Positions 9,210 through 22,931 of a DNA stretch of 64,000 nt are shown piece after piece. This DNA comes from Solea solea. Lineage: Eukaryota > Chordata > Actinopteri > Pleuronectiformes > Soleidae. A program made the translations under genes and the position numbers. The notes beneath the pieces were generated by a model. The model saw only the letters and a program-made list of their open reading frames with translations. It did not search any database and was not told where the DNA came from. Within the stretch, counting starts at the first letter, position 1; each line of letters starts with the position of its first letter. The stretch lies in the NCBI RefSeq assembly GCF_958295425.1, contig NC_081149.1, positions 558,001-622,000 of the forward strand. The letters run 5' to 3'.

Positions 9210-12200
9210 GATGGTACATTAGTATATCTTATAAGATGTTAACTTTATTTGTGAGGTTTATGTTATGGGACAGTAGAAAATGAAAAAAAATCAGAAAACA
9301 GCCTTATCTCAGCTGAATGCGAACACAAACAGACACTTGTAGAAAAACACATCCAAACAGTGAAATCATTGCAAAATCAAACAGTGAGTGTACAGAACTA
9401 AATATTTTAAGATGTTAACTTCATTTGTGAGGTTTATGTTATGGGACAGCAGAAAAATTAAAAAAATCCGGAAACAGCCTTATCTCAGCTGAATGCGCAC
9501 ACAAACAGACACTTGTAGAAAAACACATCCCAACAGTGAAATATTTGCATAATTAAACACTGAGGGTAAAGCAGTATATCTTATAAGATGTTAAGTTCAT
9601 TTGTTAGGTTTATATTATGGGAAAGTAGAAAAATGAAAAAAATCCGATAACAGCCTTATCTCAGCTGTATGCGCACACAAACAGACACCAATAGAAAAAC
9701 ACATCCAAACAGTGAAATCAATGCAAAATCAAACAGTGAGTGTACAGAACTAAATATTTTAATATGTTAACTTCATTTGTGAGGTTTATGTTATGGGACA
9801 GCAGAAAAATTAAAAAAATCCGGAAACAGCCTTATCTCAGCTGAATGCGCACACAAAACAGACACCAATAGAAAAACACATCCAAACAGTGAAATCAATG
9901 CAAAATGAAACAGTAAGTGTACAGAACTAAATCTTTTAAGATGTTAACTTCATTTGTGAGGTTTATGTTATGGGACAGCAGAAAAATTAAAAAAATCCGG
10001 AAACAGCCTTATCTCAGCTGAATGCGCACACAAACAGACACTTGTAGAAAAACACATCCCAACAGTGAAATCATTGCAAAATCAAACACTGAGGGTACAG
10101 AACTAAATATTTTAAGATGTTAACTTCATTTGTGAGGTTTATGTTATGGGACAGCAGAAAAATGAAAAAAATCCGGAAACAGCCTTATCTCAGCTGTATG
10201 CGCACACAAACAGACACCAATAGAAAAACACATCCAAACAGTGAAATCATTGCAAAATCAAACACTGAGGTTACAGAAGTATATCTTATAAGATGTTAAG
10301 TTCATTTGTGAGGTTTATGTTATGGGACAGCAGAAAAATGAAAAAAATCCGTAAACAGCCTTATCTCAGCTGAATGCGCACACAAACAGACACTTGTAGA
10401 AAAACACATCCCAACAGTGAAATCATTGCAAAATCAAACACTGAGGGAACAGAACTAAATCTTTTAAGATGTTAACTTCATTTGTGAGGTTTATGTTATG
10501 GGACAGCAGAAAAATGAAAAAAATCCGGAAACAGCCTTATCTCAGCTGAATGCGCACACAAACAGACACCAATAGAAAAACACATCCAAACAGTGAAATC
10601 ATTGGAAAATCAAACAGTGAGTGTACAGAACTAAATCTTTTAAGATGTTAACTTCATTTGTGAGGTTTATGTTATGGGACAGCAGAAAAATTAAAAAAAT
10701 CCGTAAACAGCCTTATCTCAGCTGAATGCGCACACAAACAGACACCAATAGAAAAACACATCCAAACAGTGAAATCATTGCAAAATCAAACAGTGAGTGT
10801 ACAGAACTAAATCTTTTAAGATGTTAACTTCATTTGTGAGGTTTATGTTATGGGACAGCAGAAAAATTAAAAAAATCCGTAAACAGCCTTATCTCAGCTG
10901 AATGCGCACACAAACAAACACCAATAGAAAAACACATCCAAACAGTGAAATCATTGCAAAATCAAACAGTGAGTGTACAGAACTAAATCTTTTAAGATGT
11001 TAACTTCATTTGTGAGGTTTATGTTATGGGACAGCAGAAAAATTAAAAAAATCCGTAAACAGCCTTATCTCAGCTGAATGCGCACACAAACAGACACTTG
11101 TAGAAAAACACATCCAAACAGTGAAATCTTTGCAAAATTAAACACTGAGGGTAAAGAAGTATATCTTATAAGATGTTAAGTTCATTTGTTAGGTTTATAT
11201 TATGGTAAAGTAGAAAAATGAAAAAAATCCGAAAACAGCCTTATCTCAGCTGTATGCGCACACAAACAGACACCAATAGAAAAACACATCCAAACAGTGA
11301 AATCAATGCAAAATGAAACAGTAAGTGTACAGAACTAAATCTTTTAAGATGTTAACTTCATTTGTGAGGTTTATGTTATGGGACAGCAGAAAAATTAAAA
11401 AAATCCGGAAACAGCCTTATCTCAGCTGAATGCGCACACAAACAGACACTTGTAGAAAAACACATCCCAACAGTGAAATCATTGCAAAATCAAACACTGA
11501 GGGTACAGAACTAAATATTTTAAGATGTTAACTTCATTTGTGAGGTTTATGTTATGGGACAGCAGAAAAATGAAAAAAATCCGGAAACAGCCTTATCTCA
11601 GCTGTATGCGCACACAAACAGACACCAATAGAAAAACACATCCAAACAGTGAAATCATTGCAAAATCAAACACTGAGGTTACAGAAGTATATCTTATAAG
11701 ATGTTAAGTTCATTTGTGAGGTTTATGTTATGGGACAGCAGAAAAATGAAAAAAATCCGTAAACAGCCTTATCTCAGCTGAATGCGCACACAAACAAACA
11801 CCAATAGAAAAACACATCCAAACAGTGAAATCATTGCAAAATCAAACAGTGAGTGTACAGAACTAAATCTTTTAAGATGTTAACTTCATTTGTGAGGTTT
11901 ATGTTATGGGACAGCAGAAAAATTAAAAAAATCCGTAAACAGCCTTATCTCAGCTGAATGCGCACACAAACAGACACTTGTAGAAAAACACATCCAAACA
12001 GTGAAATCTTTGCAAAATTAAACACTGAGGGTAAAGAAGTATATCTTATAAGATGTTAAGTTCATTTGTTAGGTTTATATTATGGTAAAGTAGAAAAATG
12101 AAAAAAATCCGAAAACAGCCTTATCTCAGCTGTATGCGCACACAAACAGACACCAATAGAAAAACACATCCAAACAGTGAAATCAATGCAAAATGAAACA

Positions 12201-15200
12201 GTAAGTGTACAGAACTAAATCTTTTAAGATGTTAACTTCATTTGTGAGGTTTATGTTATGGGACAGCAGAAAAATTAAAAAAATCCGGAAACAGCCTTAT
12301 CTCAGCTGAATGCGCACACAAACAGACACTTGTAGAAAAACACATCCCAACAGTGAAATCATTGCAAAATCAAACACTGAGGGTACAGAACTAAATATTT
12401 TAAGATGTTAACTTCATTTGTGAGGTTTATGTTATGGGACAGCAGAAAAATGAAAAAAATCCGGAAACAGCCTTATCTCAGCTGTATGCGCACACAAACA
12501 GACACCAATAGAAAAACACATCCAAACAGTGAAATCATTGCAAAATCAAACACTGAGGTTACAGAAGTATATCTTATAAGATGTTAAGTTCATTTGTGAG
12601 GTTTATGTTATGGGACAGCAGAAAAATGAAAAAAATCCGTAAACAGCCTTATCTCAGCTGAATGCGCACACAAACAGACACTTGTAGAAAAACACATCCC
12701 AACAGTGAAATCATTGCAAAATCAAACACTGAGGGTACAGAACTAAATCTTTTAAGATGTTAACTTCATTTGTGAGGTTTATGTTATGGGACAGCAGAAA
12801 AATGAAAAAAATCCGTAAACAGCCTTATCTCAGCTGAATGCGCACACAAACAGACACCAATAGAAAAACACATCCAAACAGTGAAATCATTGGAAAATCA
12901 AACAGTGAGTGTACAGAACTAAATCTTTTAAGATGTTAACTTCATTTGTGAGGTTTATGTTATGGGACAGCAGAAAAATTAAAAAAATCCGTAAACAGCC
13001 TTATCTCAGCTGAATGCGCACACAAACAGACACCAATAGAAAAACACATCCAAACAGTGAAATCATTGCAAAATCAAACAGTGAGTGTACAGAACTAAAT
13101 CTTTTAAGATGTTAACTTCATTTGTGAGGTTTATGTTATGGGACAGCAGAAAAATTAAAAAAATCCGTAAACAGCCTTATCTCAGCTGTATGCGCACACA
13201 AACAAACACCAATAGAAAAACACATCCAAACAGTGAAATCATTGCAAAATCAAACAGTGAGTGTACAGAACTAAATCTTTTAAGATGTTAACTTCATTTG
13301 TGAGGTTTATGTTATGGAACAGCAGAAAAATTAAAAAAATCCGTAAACAGCCTTATCTCAGCTGAATGCGCACACAAACAGACACTTGTAGAAAAACACA
13401 TCCAAACAGTGAAATCTTTGCAAAATTAAACACTGAGGGTAAAGAAGTATATCTTATAAGATGTTAAGTTCATTTGTTAGGTTTATATTATGGTAAAGTA
13501 GAAAAATGAAAAAAATCCGAAAACAGCCTTATCTCAGCTGTATGCGCACACAAACAGACACCAATAGAAAAACACATCCAAACAGTGAAATCAATGCAAA
13601 ATGAAACAGTAAGTGTACAGAACTAAATCTTTTAAGATGTTAACTTCATTTGTGAGGTTTATGTTATGGGACAGCAGAAAAATTAAAAAAATCCGGAAAC
13701 AGCCTTATCTCAGCTGAATGCGCACACAAACAGACACTTGTAGAAAAACACATCCCAACAGTGAAATCATTGCAAAATCAAACACTGAGGGTACAGAACT
13801 AAATATTTTAAGATGTTAACTTCATTTGTGAGGTTTATGTTATGGGACAGCAGAAAAATGAAAAAAATCCGGAAACAGCCTTATCTCAGCTGTATGCGCA
13901 CACAAACAGACACCAATAGAAAAACACATCCAAACAGTGAAATCATTGCAAAATCAAACACTGAGGTTACAGAAGTATATCTTATAAGATGTTAAGTTCA
14001 TTTGTGAGGTTTATGTTATGGGACAGCAGAAAAATGAAAAAAATCCGTAAACAGCCTTATCTCAGCTGAATGCGCACACAAACAAACACCAATAGAAAAA
14101 CACATCCAAACAGTGAAATCATTGCAAAATCAAACAGTGAGTGTACAGAACTAAATCTTTTAAGATGTTAACTTCATTTGTGAGGTTTATGTTATGGGAC
14201 AGCAGAAAAATTAAAAAAATCCGTAAACAGCCTTATCTCAGCTGAATGCGCACACAAACAGACACTTGTAGAAAAACACATCCCAACAGTGAAATCATTG
14301 CAAAATCAAACACTGAGGGTACAGAACTAAATATTTTAAGATGTTAACTTCATTTGTGAGGTTTATGTTATGGGACAGCAGAAAAATGAAAAAAATCCGG
14401 AAACAGCCTTATCTCAGCTGTATGCGCACACAAACAGACACCAATAGAAAAACACATCCAAACAGTGAAATCAATGCAAAATGAAACAGTAAGTGTACAG
14501 AACTAAATCTTTTAAGATGTTAACTTCATTTGTGAGGTTTATGTTATGGGACAGCAGAAAAATTAAAAAAATCCGGAAACAGCCTTATCTCAGCTGAATG
14601 CGCACACAAACAGACACTTGTAGAAAAACACATCCCAACAGTGAAATCATTGCAAAATCAAACACTGAGGGTACAGAACTAAATATTTTAAGATGTTAAC
14701 TTCATTTGTGAGGTTTATGTTATGGGACAGCAGAAAAATGAAAAAAATCCGGAAACAGCCTTATCTCAGCTGTATGCGCACACAAACAGACACCAATAGA
14801 AAAACACATCCAAACAGTGAAATCATTGCAAAATCAAACAGTGAGTGTACAGAACTAAATCTTTTAAGATGTTAACTTCATTTGTGAGGTTTATGTTATG
14901 GGACAGCAGAAAAATTAAAAAAATCCGTAAACAGCCTTATCTCAGCTGAATGCGCACACAAACAAACACCAATAGAAAAACACATCCAAACAGTGAAATC
15001 ATTGCAAAATCAAACAGTGAGTGTACAGAACTAAATCTTTTAAGATGTTAACTTCATTTGTGAGGTTTATGTTATGGGACAGCAGAAAAATTAAAAAAAT
15101 CCGTAAACAGCCTTATCTCAGCTGAATGCGCACACAAACAGACACTTGTAGAAAAACACATCCAAACAGTGAAATCTTTGCAAAATTAAACACTGAAGGT

Positions 15201-18200
15201 AAAGAAGTATATCTTATAAGATGTTAAGTTCATTTGTTAGGTTTATATTATGGTAAAGTAGAAAAATGAAAAAAATCCGAAAACAGCCTTATCTCAGCTG
15301 TATGCGCACACAAACAGACACCAATAGAAAAACACATCCAAACAGTGAAATCAATGCAAAATGAAACAGTAAGTGTACAGAACTAAATCTTTTAAGATGT
15401 TAACTTCATTTGTGAGGTTTATGTTATGGGACAGCAGAAAAATTAAAAAAATCCGGAAACAGCCTTATCTCAGCTGAATGCGCACACAAACAGACACTTG
15501 TAGAAAAACACATCCCAACAGTGAAATCATTGCAAAATCAAACACTGAGGGTACAGAACTAAATATTTTAAGATGTTAACTTCATTTGTGAGGTTTATGT
15601 TATGGGACAGCAGAAAAATGAAAAAAATCCGGAAACAGCCTTATCTCAGCTGTATGCGCACACAAACAGACACCAATAGAAAAACACATCCAAACAGTGA
15701 AATCATTGCAAAATCAAACACTGAGGTTACAGAAGTATATCTTATAAGATGTTAAGTTCATTTGTGAGGTTTATGTTATGGGACAGCAGAAAAATGAAAA
15801 AAATCCGTAAACAGCCTTATCTCAGCTGAATGCGCACACAAACAAACACCAATAGAAAAACACATCCAAACAGTGAAATCATTGCAAAATCAAACAGTGA
15901 GTGTACAGAACTAAATCTTTTAAGATGTTAACTTCATTTGTGAGGTTTATGTTATGGGACAGCAGAAAAATTAAAAAAATCCGTAAACAGCCTTATCTCA
16001 GCTGAATGCGCACACAAACAGACACTTGTAGAAAAACACATCCAAACAGTGAAATCTTTGCAAAATTAAACACTGAGGGTAAAGAAGTATATCTTATAAG
16101 ATGTTAAGTTCATTTGTTAGGTTTATATTATGGTAAAGTAGAAAAATGAAAAAAATCCGAAAACAGCCTTATCTCAGCTGTATGCGCACACAAACAGACA
16201 CCAATAGAAAAACACATCCAAACAGTGAAATCAATGCAAAATGAAACAGTAAGTGTACAGAACTAAATCTTTTAAGATGTTAACTTCATTTGTGAGGTTT
16301 ATGTTATGGGACAGCAGAAAAATTAAAAAAATCCGGAAACAGCCTTATCTCAGCTGAATGCGCACACAAACAGACACTTGTAGAAAAACACATCCCAACA
16401 GTGAAATCATTGCAAAATCAAACACTGAGGGTACAGAACTAAATATTTTAAGATGTTAACTTCATTTGTGAGGTTTATGTTATGGGACAGCAGAAAAATG
16501 AAAAAAATCCGGAAACAGCCTTATCTCAGCTGTATGCGCACACAAACAGACACCAATAGAAAAACACATCCAAACAGTGAAATCATTGCAAAATCAAACA
16601 CTGAGGTTACAGAAGTATATCTTATAAGATGTTAAGTTCATTTGTGAGGTTTATGTTATGGGACAGCAGAAAAATGAAAAAAATCCGTAAACAGCCTTAT
16701 CTCAGCTGAATGCGCACACAAACAGACACTTGTAGAAAAACACATCCCAACAGTGAAATCATTGCAAAATCAAACACTGAGGGTACAGAACTAAATCTTT
16801 TAAGATGTTAACTTCATTTGTGAGGTTTATGTTATGGGACAGCAGAAAAATGAAAAAAATCCGTAAACAGCCTTATCTCAGCTGAATGCGCACACAAACA
16901 GACACCAATAGAAAAACACATCCAAACAGTGAAATCATTGCAAAATCAAACAGTGAGTGTACAGAACTAAATCTTTTAAGATGTTAACTTCATTTGTGAG
17001 GTTTATGTTATGGGACAGCAGAAAAATTAAAAAAATCCGTAAACAGCCTTATCTCAGCTGAATGCGCACACAAACAAACACCAATAGAAAAACACATCCA
17101 AACAGTGAAATCATTGCAAAATCAAACAGTGAGTGTACAGAACTAAATCTTTTAAGATGTTAACTTCATTTGTGAGGTTTATGTTATGGGACAGCAGAAA
17201 AATTAAAAAAATCCGTAAACAGCCTTATCTCAGCTGAATGCGCACACAAACAGACACTTGTAGAAAAACACATCCAAACAGTGAAATCTTTGCAAAATTA
17301 AACACTGAGGGTAAAGAAGTATATCTTATAAGATGTTAAGTTCATTTGTTAGGTTTATATTATGGTAAAGTAGAAAAATGAAAAAAATCCGAAAACAGCC
17401 TTATCTCAGCTGTATGCGCACACAAACAGACACCAATAGAAAAACACATCCAAACAGTGAAATCAATGCAAAATGAAACAGTAAGTGTACAGAACTAAAT
17501 CTTTTAAGATGTTAACTTCATTTGTGAGGTTTATGTTATGGGACAGCAGAAAAATTAAAAAAATCCGGAAACAGCCTTATCTCAGCTGAATGCGCACACA
17601 AACAGACACTTGTAGAAAAACACATCCCAACAGTGAAATCATTGCAAAATCAAACACTGAGGGTACAGAACTAAATATTTTAAGATGTTAACTTCATTTG
17701 TGAGGTTTATGTTATGGGACAGCAGAAAAATTAAAAAAATCCGGAAACAGCCTTATCTCAGCTGAATGCGCACACAAACAGACACTTGTAGAAAAACACA
17801 TCCCAACAGTGAAATCATTGCAAAATCAAACACTGAGGGTACAGAACTAAATATTTTAAGATGTTAACTTCATTTGTGAGGTTTATGTTATGGGACAGCA
17901 GAAAAATGAAAAAAATCCGGAAACAGCCTTATCTCAGCTGTATGCGCACACAAACAGACACCAATAGAAAAACACATCCAAACAGTGAAATCATTGCAAA
18001 ATCAAACACTGAGGTTACAGAAGTATATCTTATAAGATGTTAAGTTCATTTGTGAGGTTTATGTTATGGGACAGCAGAAAAATGAAAAAAATCCGTAAAC
18101 AGCCTTATCTCAGCTGAATGCGCACACAAACAAACACCAATAGAAAAACACATCCAAACAGTGAAATCATTGCAAAATCAAACAGTGAGTGTACAGAACT

Positions 18201-21200
18201 AAATCTTTTAAGATGTTAACTTCATTTGTGAGGTTTATGTTATGGGACAGCAGAAAAATTAAAAAAATCCGTAAACAGCCTTATCTCAGCTGAATGCGCA
18301 CACAAACAGACACTTGTAGAAAAACACATCCAAACAGTGAAATCTTTGCAAAATTAAACACTGAGGGTAAAGAAGTATATCTTATAAGATGTTAAGTTCA
18401 TTTGTTAGGTTTATATTATGGTAAAGTAGAAAAATGAAAAAAATCCGAAAACAGCCTTATCTCAGCTGTATGCGCACACAAACAGACACCAATAGAAAAA
18501 CACATCCAAACAGTGAAATCAATGCAAAATGAAACAGTAAGTGTACAGAACTAAATCTTTTAAGATGTTAACTTCATTTGTGAGGTTTATGTTATGGGAC
18601 AGCAGAAAAATTAAAAAAATCCGGAAACAGCCTTATCTCAGCTGAATGCGCACACAAACAGACACTTGTAGAAAAACACATCCCAACAGTGAAATCATTG
18701 CAAAATCAAACACTGAGGGTACAGAACTAAATATTTTAAGATGTTAACTTCATTTGTGAGGTTTATGTTATGGGACAGCAGAAAAATGAAAAAAATCCGG
18801 AAACAGCCTTATCTCAGCTGTATGCGCACACAAACAGACACCAATAGAAAAACACATCCAAACAGTGAAATCATTGCAAAATCAAACACTGAGGTTACAG
18901 AAGTATATCTTATAAGATGTTAAGTTCATTTGTGAGGTTTATGTTATGGGACAGCAGAAAAATGAAAAAAATCCGTAAACAGCCTTATCTCAGCTGAATG
19001 CGCACACAAACAGACACTTGTAGAAAAACACATCCCAACAGTGAAATCATTGCAAAATCAAACACTGAGGGTACAGAACTAAATCTTTTAAGATGTTAAC
19101 TTCATTTGTGAGGTTTATGTTATGGGACAGCAGAAAAATGAAAAAAATCCGTAAACAGCCTTATCTCAGCTGAATGCGCACACAAACAGACACCAATAGA
19201 AAAACACATCCAAACAGTGAAATCATTGGAAAATCAAACAGTGAGTGTACAGAACTAAATCTTTTAAGATGTTAACTTCATTTGTGAGGTTTATGTTATG
19301 GGACAGCAGAAAAATTAAAAAAATCCGTAAACAGCCTTATCTCAGCTGAATGCGCACACAAACAGACACCAATAGAAAAACACATCCAAACAGTGAAATC
19401 ATTGCAAAATCAAACAGTGAGTGTACAGAACTAAATCTTTTAAGATGTTAACTTCATTTGTGAGGTTTATGTTATGGGACAGCAGAAAAATTAAAAAAAT
19501 CCGTAAACAGCCTTATCTCAGCTGAATGCGCACACAAACAGACACTTGTAGAAAAACACATCCAAACAGTGAAATCTTTGCAAAATTAAACACTGAGGGT
19601 AAAGAAGTATATCTTATAAGATGTTAAGTTCATTTGTTAGGTTTATATTATGGTAAAGTAGAAAAATGAAAAAAATCCGAAAACAGCCTTATCTCAGCTG
19701 TATGCGCACACAAACAGACACCAATAGAAAAACACATCCAAACAGTGAAATAAATGCAAAATCAAACAGTGAGTGTACAGAACTAAATCTTTTAAGATGT
19801 TAACTTCATTTGTGAGGTTTATGTTATGGGACAGCAGAAAAATTAAAAAAATCCGGAAACAGCCTTATCTCAGCTGAATGCGCACACAAAAACAGACACC
19901 AATAGAAAAACACATCCAAACAGTGAAATCAATGCAAAATGAAACAGTAAGTGTACAGAACTAAATCTTTTAAGATGTTAACTTCATTTGTGAGGTTTAT
20001 GTTATGGGACAGCAGAAAAATTAAAAAAATCCGGAAACAGCCTTATCTCAGCTGAATGCGCACACAAACAGACACTTGTAGAAAAACACATCCCAACAGT
20101 GAAATCATTGCAAAATCAAACACTGAGGGTACAGAACTAAATATTTTAAGATGTTAACTTCATTTGTGAGGTTTATGTTATGGGACAGCAGAAAAATGAA
20201 AAAAATCCGGAAACAGCCTTATCTCAGCTGTATGCGCACATAAACAGACACCAATAGAAAAACACATCCAAACAGTGAAATCATTGCAAAATCAAACACT
20301 GAGGTTACAGAAGTATATCTTATAAGATGTTAAGTTCATTTGTGAGGTTTATGTTATGGGACAGCAGAAAAATGAAAAAAATCCGTAAACAGCCTTATCT
20401 CAGCTGAATGCGCACACAAACAGACACTTGTAGAAAAACACATCCCAACAGTGAAATCATTGCAAAATCAAACAGTGAGTGTACAGAACTAAATCTTTTA
20501 AGATGTTAACTTCATTTGTGAGGTTTATGTTATGGGACAGCAGAAAAATTAAAAAAATCCGTAAACAGCCTTATCTCAGCTGAATGCGCACACAAACAGA
20601 CACTTGTAGAAAAACACATCCAAACAGTGAAATCTTTGCAAAATTAAACACTGAGGGTAAAGAAGTATATCTTATAAGATGTTAAGTTCATTTGTTAGGT
20701 TTATATTATGGTAAAGTAGAAAAATGAAAAAAATCCGAAAACAGCCTTATCTCAGCTGTATGCGCACACAAACAGACACCAATAGAAAAACACATCCAAA
20801 CAGTGAAATAAATGCAAAATCAAACAGTGAGTGTACAGAACTAAATCTTTTAAGATGTTAACTTCATTTGTGAGGTTTATGTTATGGGACAGCAGAAAAA
20901 TTAAAAAAATCCGGAAACAGCCTTATCTCAGCTGAATGCGCACACAAAAACAGACACCAATAGAAAAACACATCCAAACAGTGAAATCAATGCAAAATGA
21001 AACAGTAAGTGTACAGAACTAAATCTTTTAAGATGTTAACTTCATTTGTGAGGTTTATGTTATGGGACAGCAGAAAAATTAAAAAAATCCGGAAACAGCA
21101 TTATCTCAGCTGAATGCGCACACAAACAGACACTTGTAGAAAAACACATCCCAACAGTGAAATCATTGCAAAATCAAACACTGAGGGTACAGAACTAAAT

Positions 21201-21925
21201 CTTTTAAGATGTTAATTTCATTTGTGAGGTTTATGTTATGGGAGAGCAGAAAAATTAAAAAAATCCGTAAACAGCCTTATCTCAGCTGAATGCGCACACA
21301 AACAGACACTTGTAGAAAAACACATCCAAACAGTGAAATCTTTGCAAAATTAAACACTGAGGGTAAAGAAGTATATCTTATAAGATGTTAAGTTCATTTG
21401 TTAGGTTTATATTATGGGAAAGTAGAAAAATGAAAAAAATCCGAAAACAGCCTTAACTCAGCTGAATGCGCACACAAACAGACACTTGTAGAAAAACACA
21501 TCCAAACAGTGAAATCATTGCAAAATCAAACACTGAGGGTACAGAACTAAATCTTTTAAGATGTTAACTTCATTTGTGAGGTTTATGTTATGGGACAGCA
21601 GAAAAATGAAAAAAATCCGTAAACAGCCTTATCTCAGCTGAATGCGCACACAAACAGACACCAATAGAAAAACACATCCCAACAGTTAAATCTTTGCAAA
21701 ATCAAACAGTGAGTGTACAGAACTAAATCTTTTAAGATGTGAACTTCATTTGTGAGGTTTATATTATGGGACAGCAGAAAAATTTAAAAAAATCCGGAAA
21801 CAGCCATATCTCAGCAGAATGCGCTTACAAACAGACACCAATAGAAAAACACATCCGTGAAATCATTGCAAAATCAAACACTGAGAGTACAGAAGTATAT
21901 CTTATAAGATGTACATTTCATTTGT
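9210..21925 (+). repeat. Long satellite B array, about 72 monomers, 880/1408 bp higher-order repeat
   Basis: About 12.7 kb of head-to-tail 176 bp monomers. A distinctive monomer (open over 60 codons, starting at ATGTTAACTTC) recurs at 10117, 11525, 12405, 13813, 14693, 15573, 16453, 17861 and 18741, at spacings of 880 (5 x 176) or 1408 (8 x 176) bp; a further copy with one base change lies 1408 bp later, near 20149. Central copies are nearly identical, while monomers near both edges (9210-9900 and 21400-21925) are more diverged. Monomers contain GTTAAC, and some contain the palindrome ATCTTATAAGAT. Because 176 is not a multiple of 3, ORFs stay near 60 codons and are not genes. Confidence 0.95.
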
Positions 21926-22140
21926 TCAGTTAACTGTATGGTTATTTGTCATAATCAAACTTCAAAAAAATATTTCTACAACAAATGTTGCTTTCACAGC
22001 ACACATTATTGTTGTAATCATATCATTATTATTAATATTATTATTATTATCGCTGTTAATATTATTATTGTTATCATCACCATCATTATATTTATATCAT
22101 TAATACATTGACATTATATTAACATAAAAAAACAAAAACT
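21926..22140. repeat. AT-rich border with ATT/ATC microsatellite
   Basis: The B array decays after CTTATAAGATGTACATTTC, and an AT-rich segment follows. From about 22008 to 22105 it is a degenerate ATT/TTATTA trinucleotide repeat. No gene is visible. Confidence 0.8.
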
Positions 22141-22433
22141 CGCGCACTCATTCTATTGGGAACAATGACATGATGATGCTGTAGGGCCACCTTCAGCATT
22201 CGCTTCCGATTTTCATTAAGTTTCGATTCCACCTTAAAAAAAATGCACGTTTCGGCCAGTAGGGAGAAGTGCAAATTCAGGAATGGTTGCAATAGAATTC
22301 AGTCAGCATTCATATTTGAGATGGACTTTCTCCTATAGTCCAAAGTAGATATGGACATATAGGGGATCACTGGAAAAATAAGGAGCTGTAGCATGCAAAG
22401 CAGGTGACATATTTCATGTGAAATCATATTAGG

Positions 22434-22447
22434 CCACTAGAGGGCAG
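22434..22447 (+). promoter_or_regulatory. CTCF-like core motif
   Basis: CCACTAGAGGGCAG matches the vertebrate CTCF core consensus CCASYAGRKGGCRS at every position. It lies between a large satellite array and a putative exon region. Short motifs like this are also spread by dispersed repeats, so occupancy is unknown. Confidence 0.4.
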
Positions 22448-22890
22448 TGCAAAGTCACAAATTGTTGCAAAATAATTGTCAAAATCTTGACTTTTGAGCT
22501 TGATTTTCTCCAAAATTCTCAAACCAGGAAAATTCATCACAAATACCCGATCACGATATGACAATATCAAAATTCTAAGATCATATCTTGTCTCATGTCA
22601 TGATATAGCTATAATATTGTCATGCCTTCCTCATCATAGTTCACATTCCATTTGTCAGAGATAAAATATGAATCCATAACCCATTTTGAGAGGCAGGTTC
22701 TCATAAGGTTGGGATGTGTCAACTATTTGGGTTGCCACTAGACTCCCCTGTTTAAATGTAGGAGTTTAGTATTTTGGGCAACACCATGTTAGTTTTTGAA
22801 ACCAGAAACAACCATAGTTATAAGAGAAAGGATGGATACTGATAGCGTGTCCACTACAAATCCACCTATAACTGCAACTTTGCAAACATG

Positions 22891-22931
22891 AAATGCAGAG
22901 CTGTCAATCACACACTGACAGCTCTGCATTT
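22891..22931. repeat. Perfect 16 bp hairpin with 9-base loop
   Basis: AAATGCAGAGCTGTCA (22891-22906) and its exact reverse complement (22916-22931) flank a 9-base loop. A second smaller palindrome, AATGTAAA-N6-TTTACATT, follows directly. No flanking T-run suggests a terminator; a MITE core or cruciform-prone site is more likely. Confidence 0.8.

Noticed and set aside
10117..18923. Repeated 60-codon ORFs (MLTSFVRFMLWDSRK...) as a tandem gene family
   Set aside because: They are read from the 176 bp B monomer, start and stop at the same monomer positions, lie only in some monomer variants, and lack any domain or promoter. They are satellite artefacts.
9210..21925. CRISPR-like array of regular repeats and spacers
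   Set aside because: The units are full-length 176 bp tandem monomers with no unique spacers, and the window is eukaryotic.
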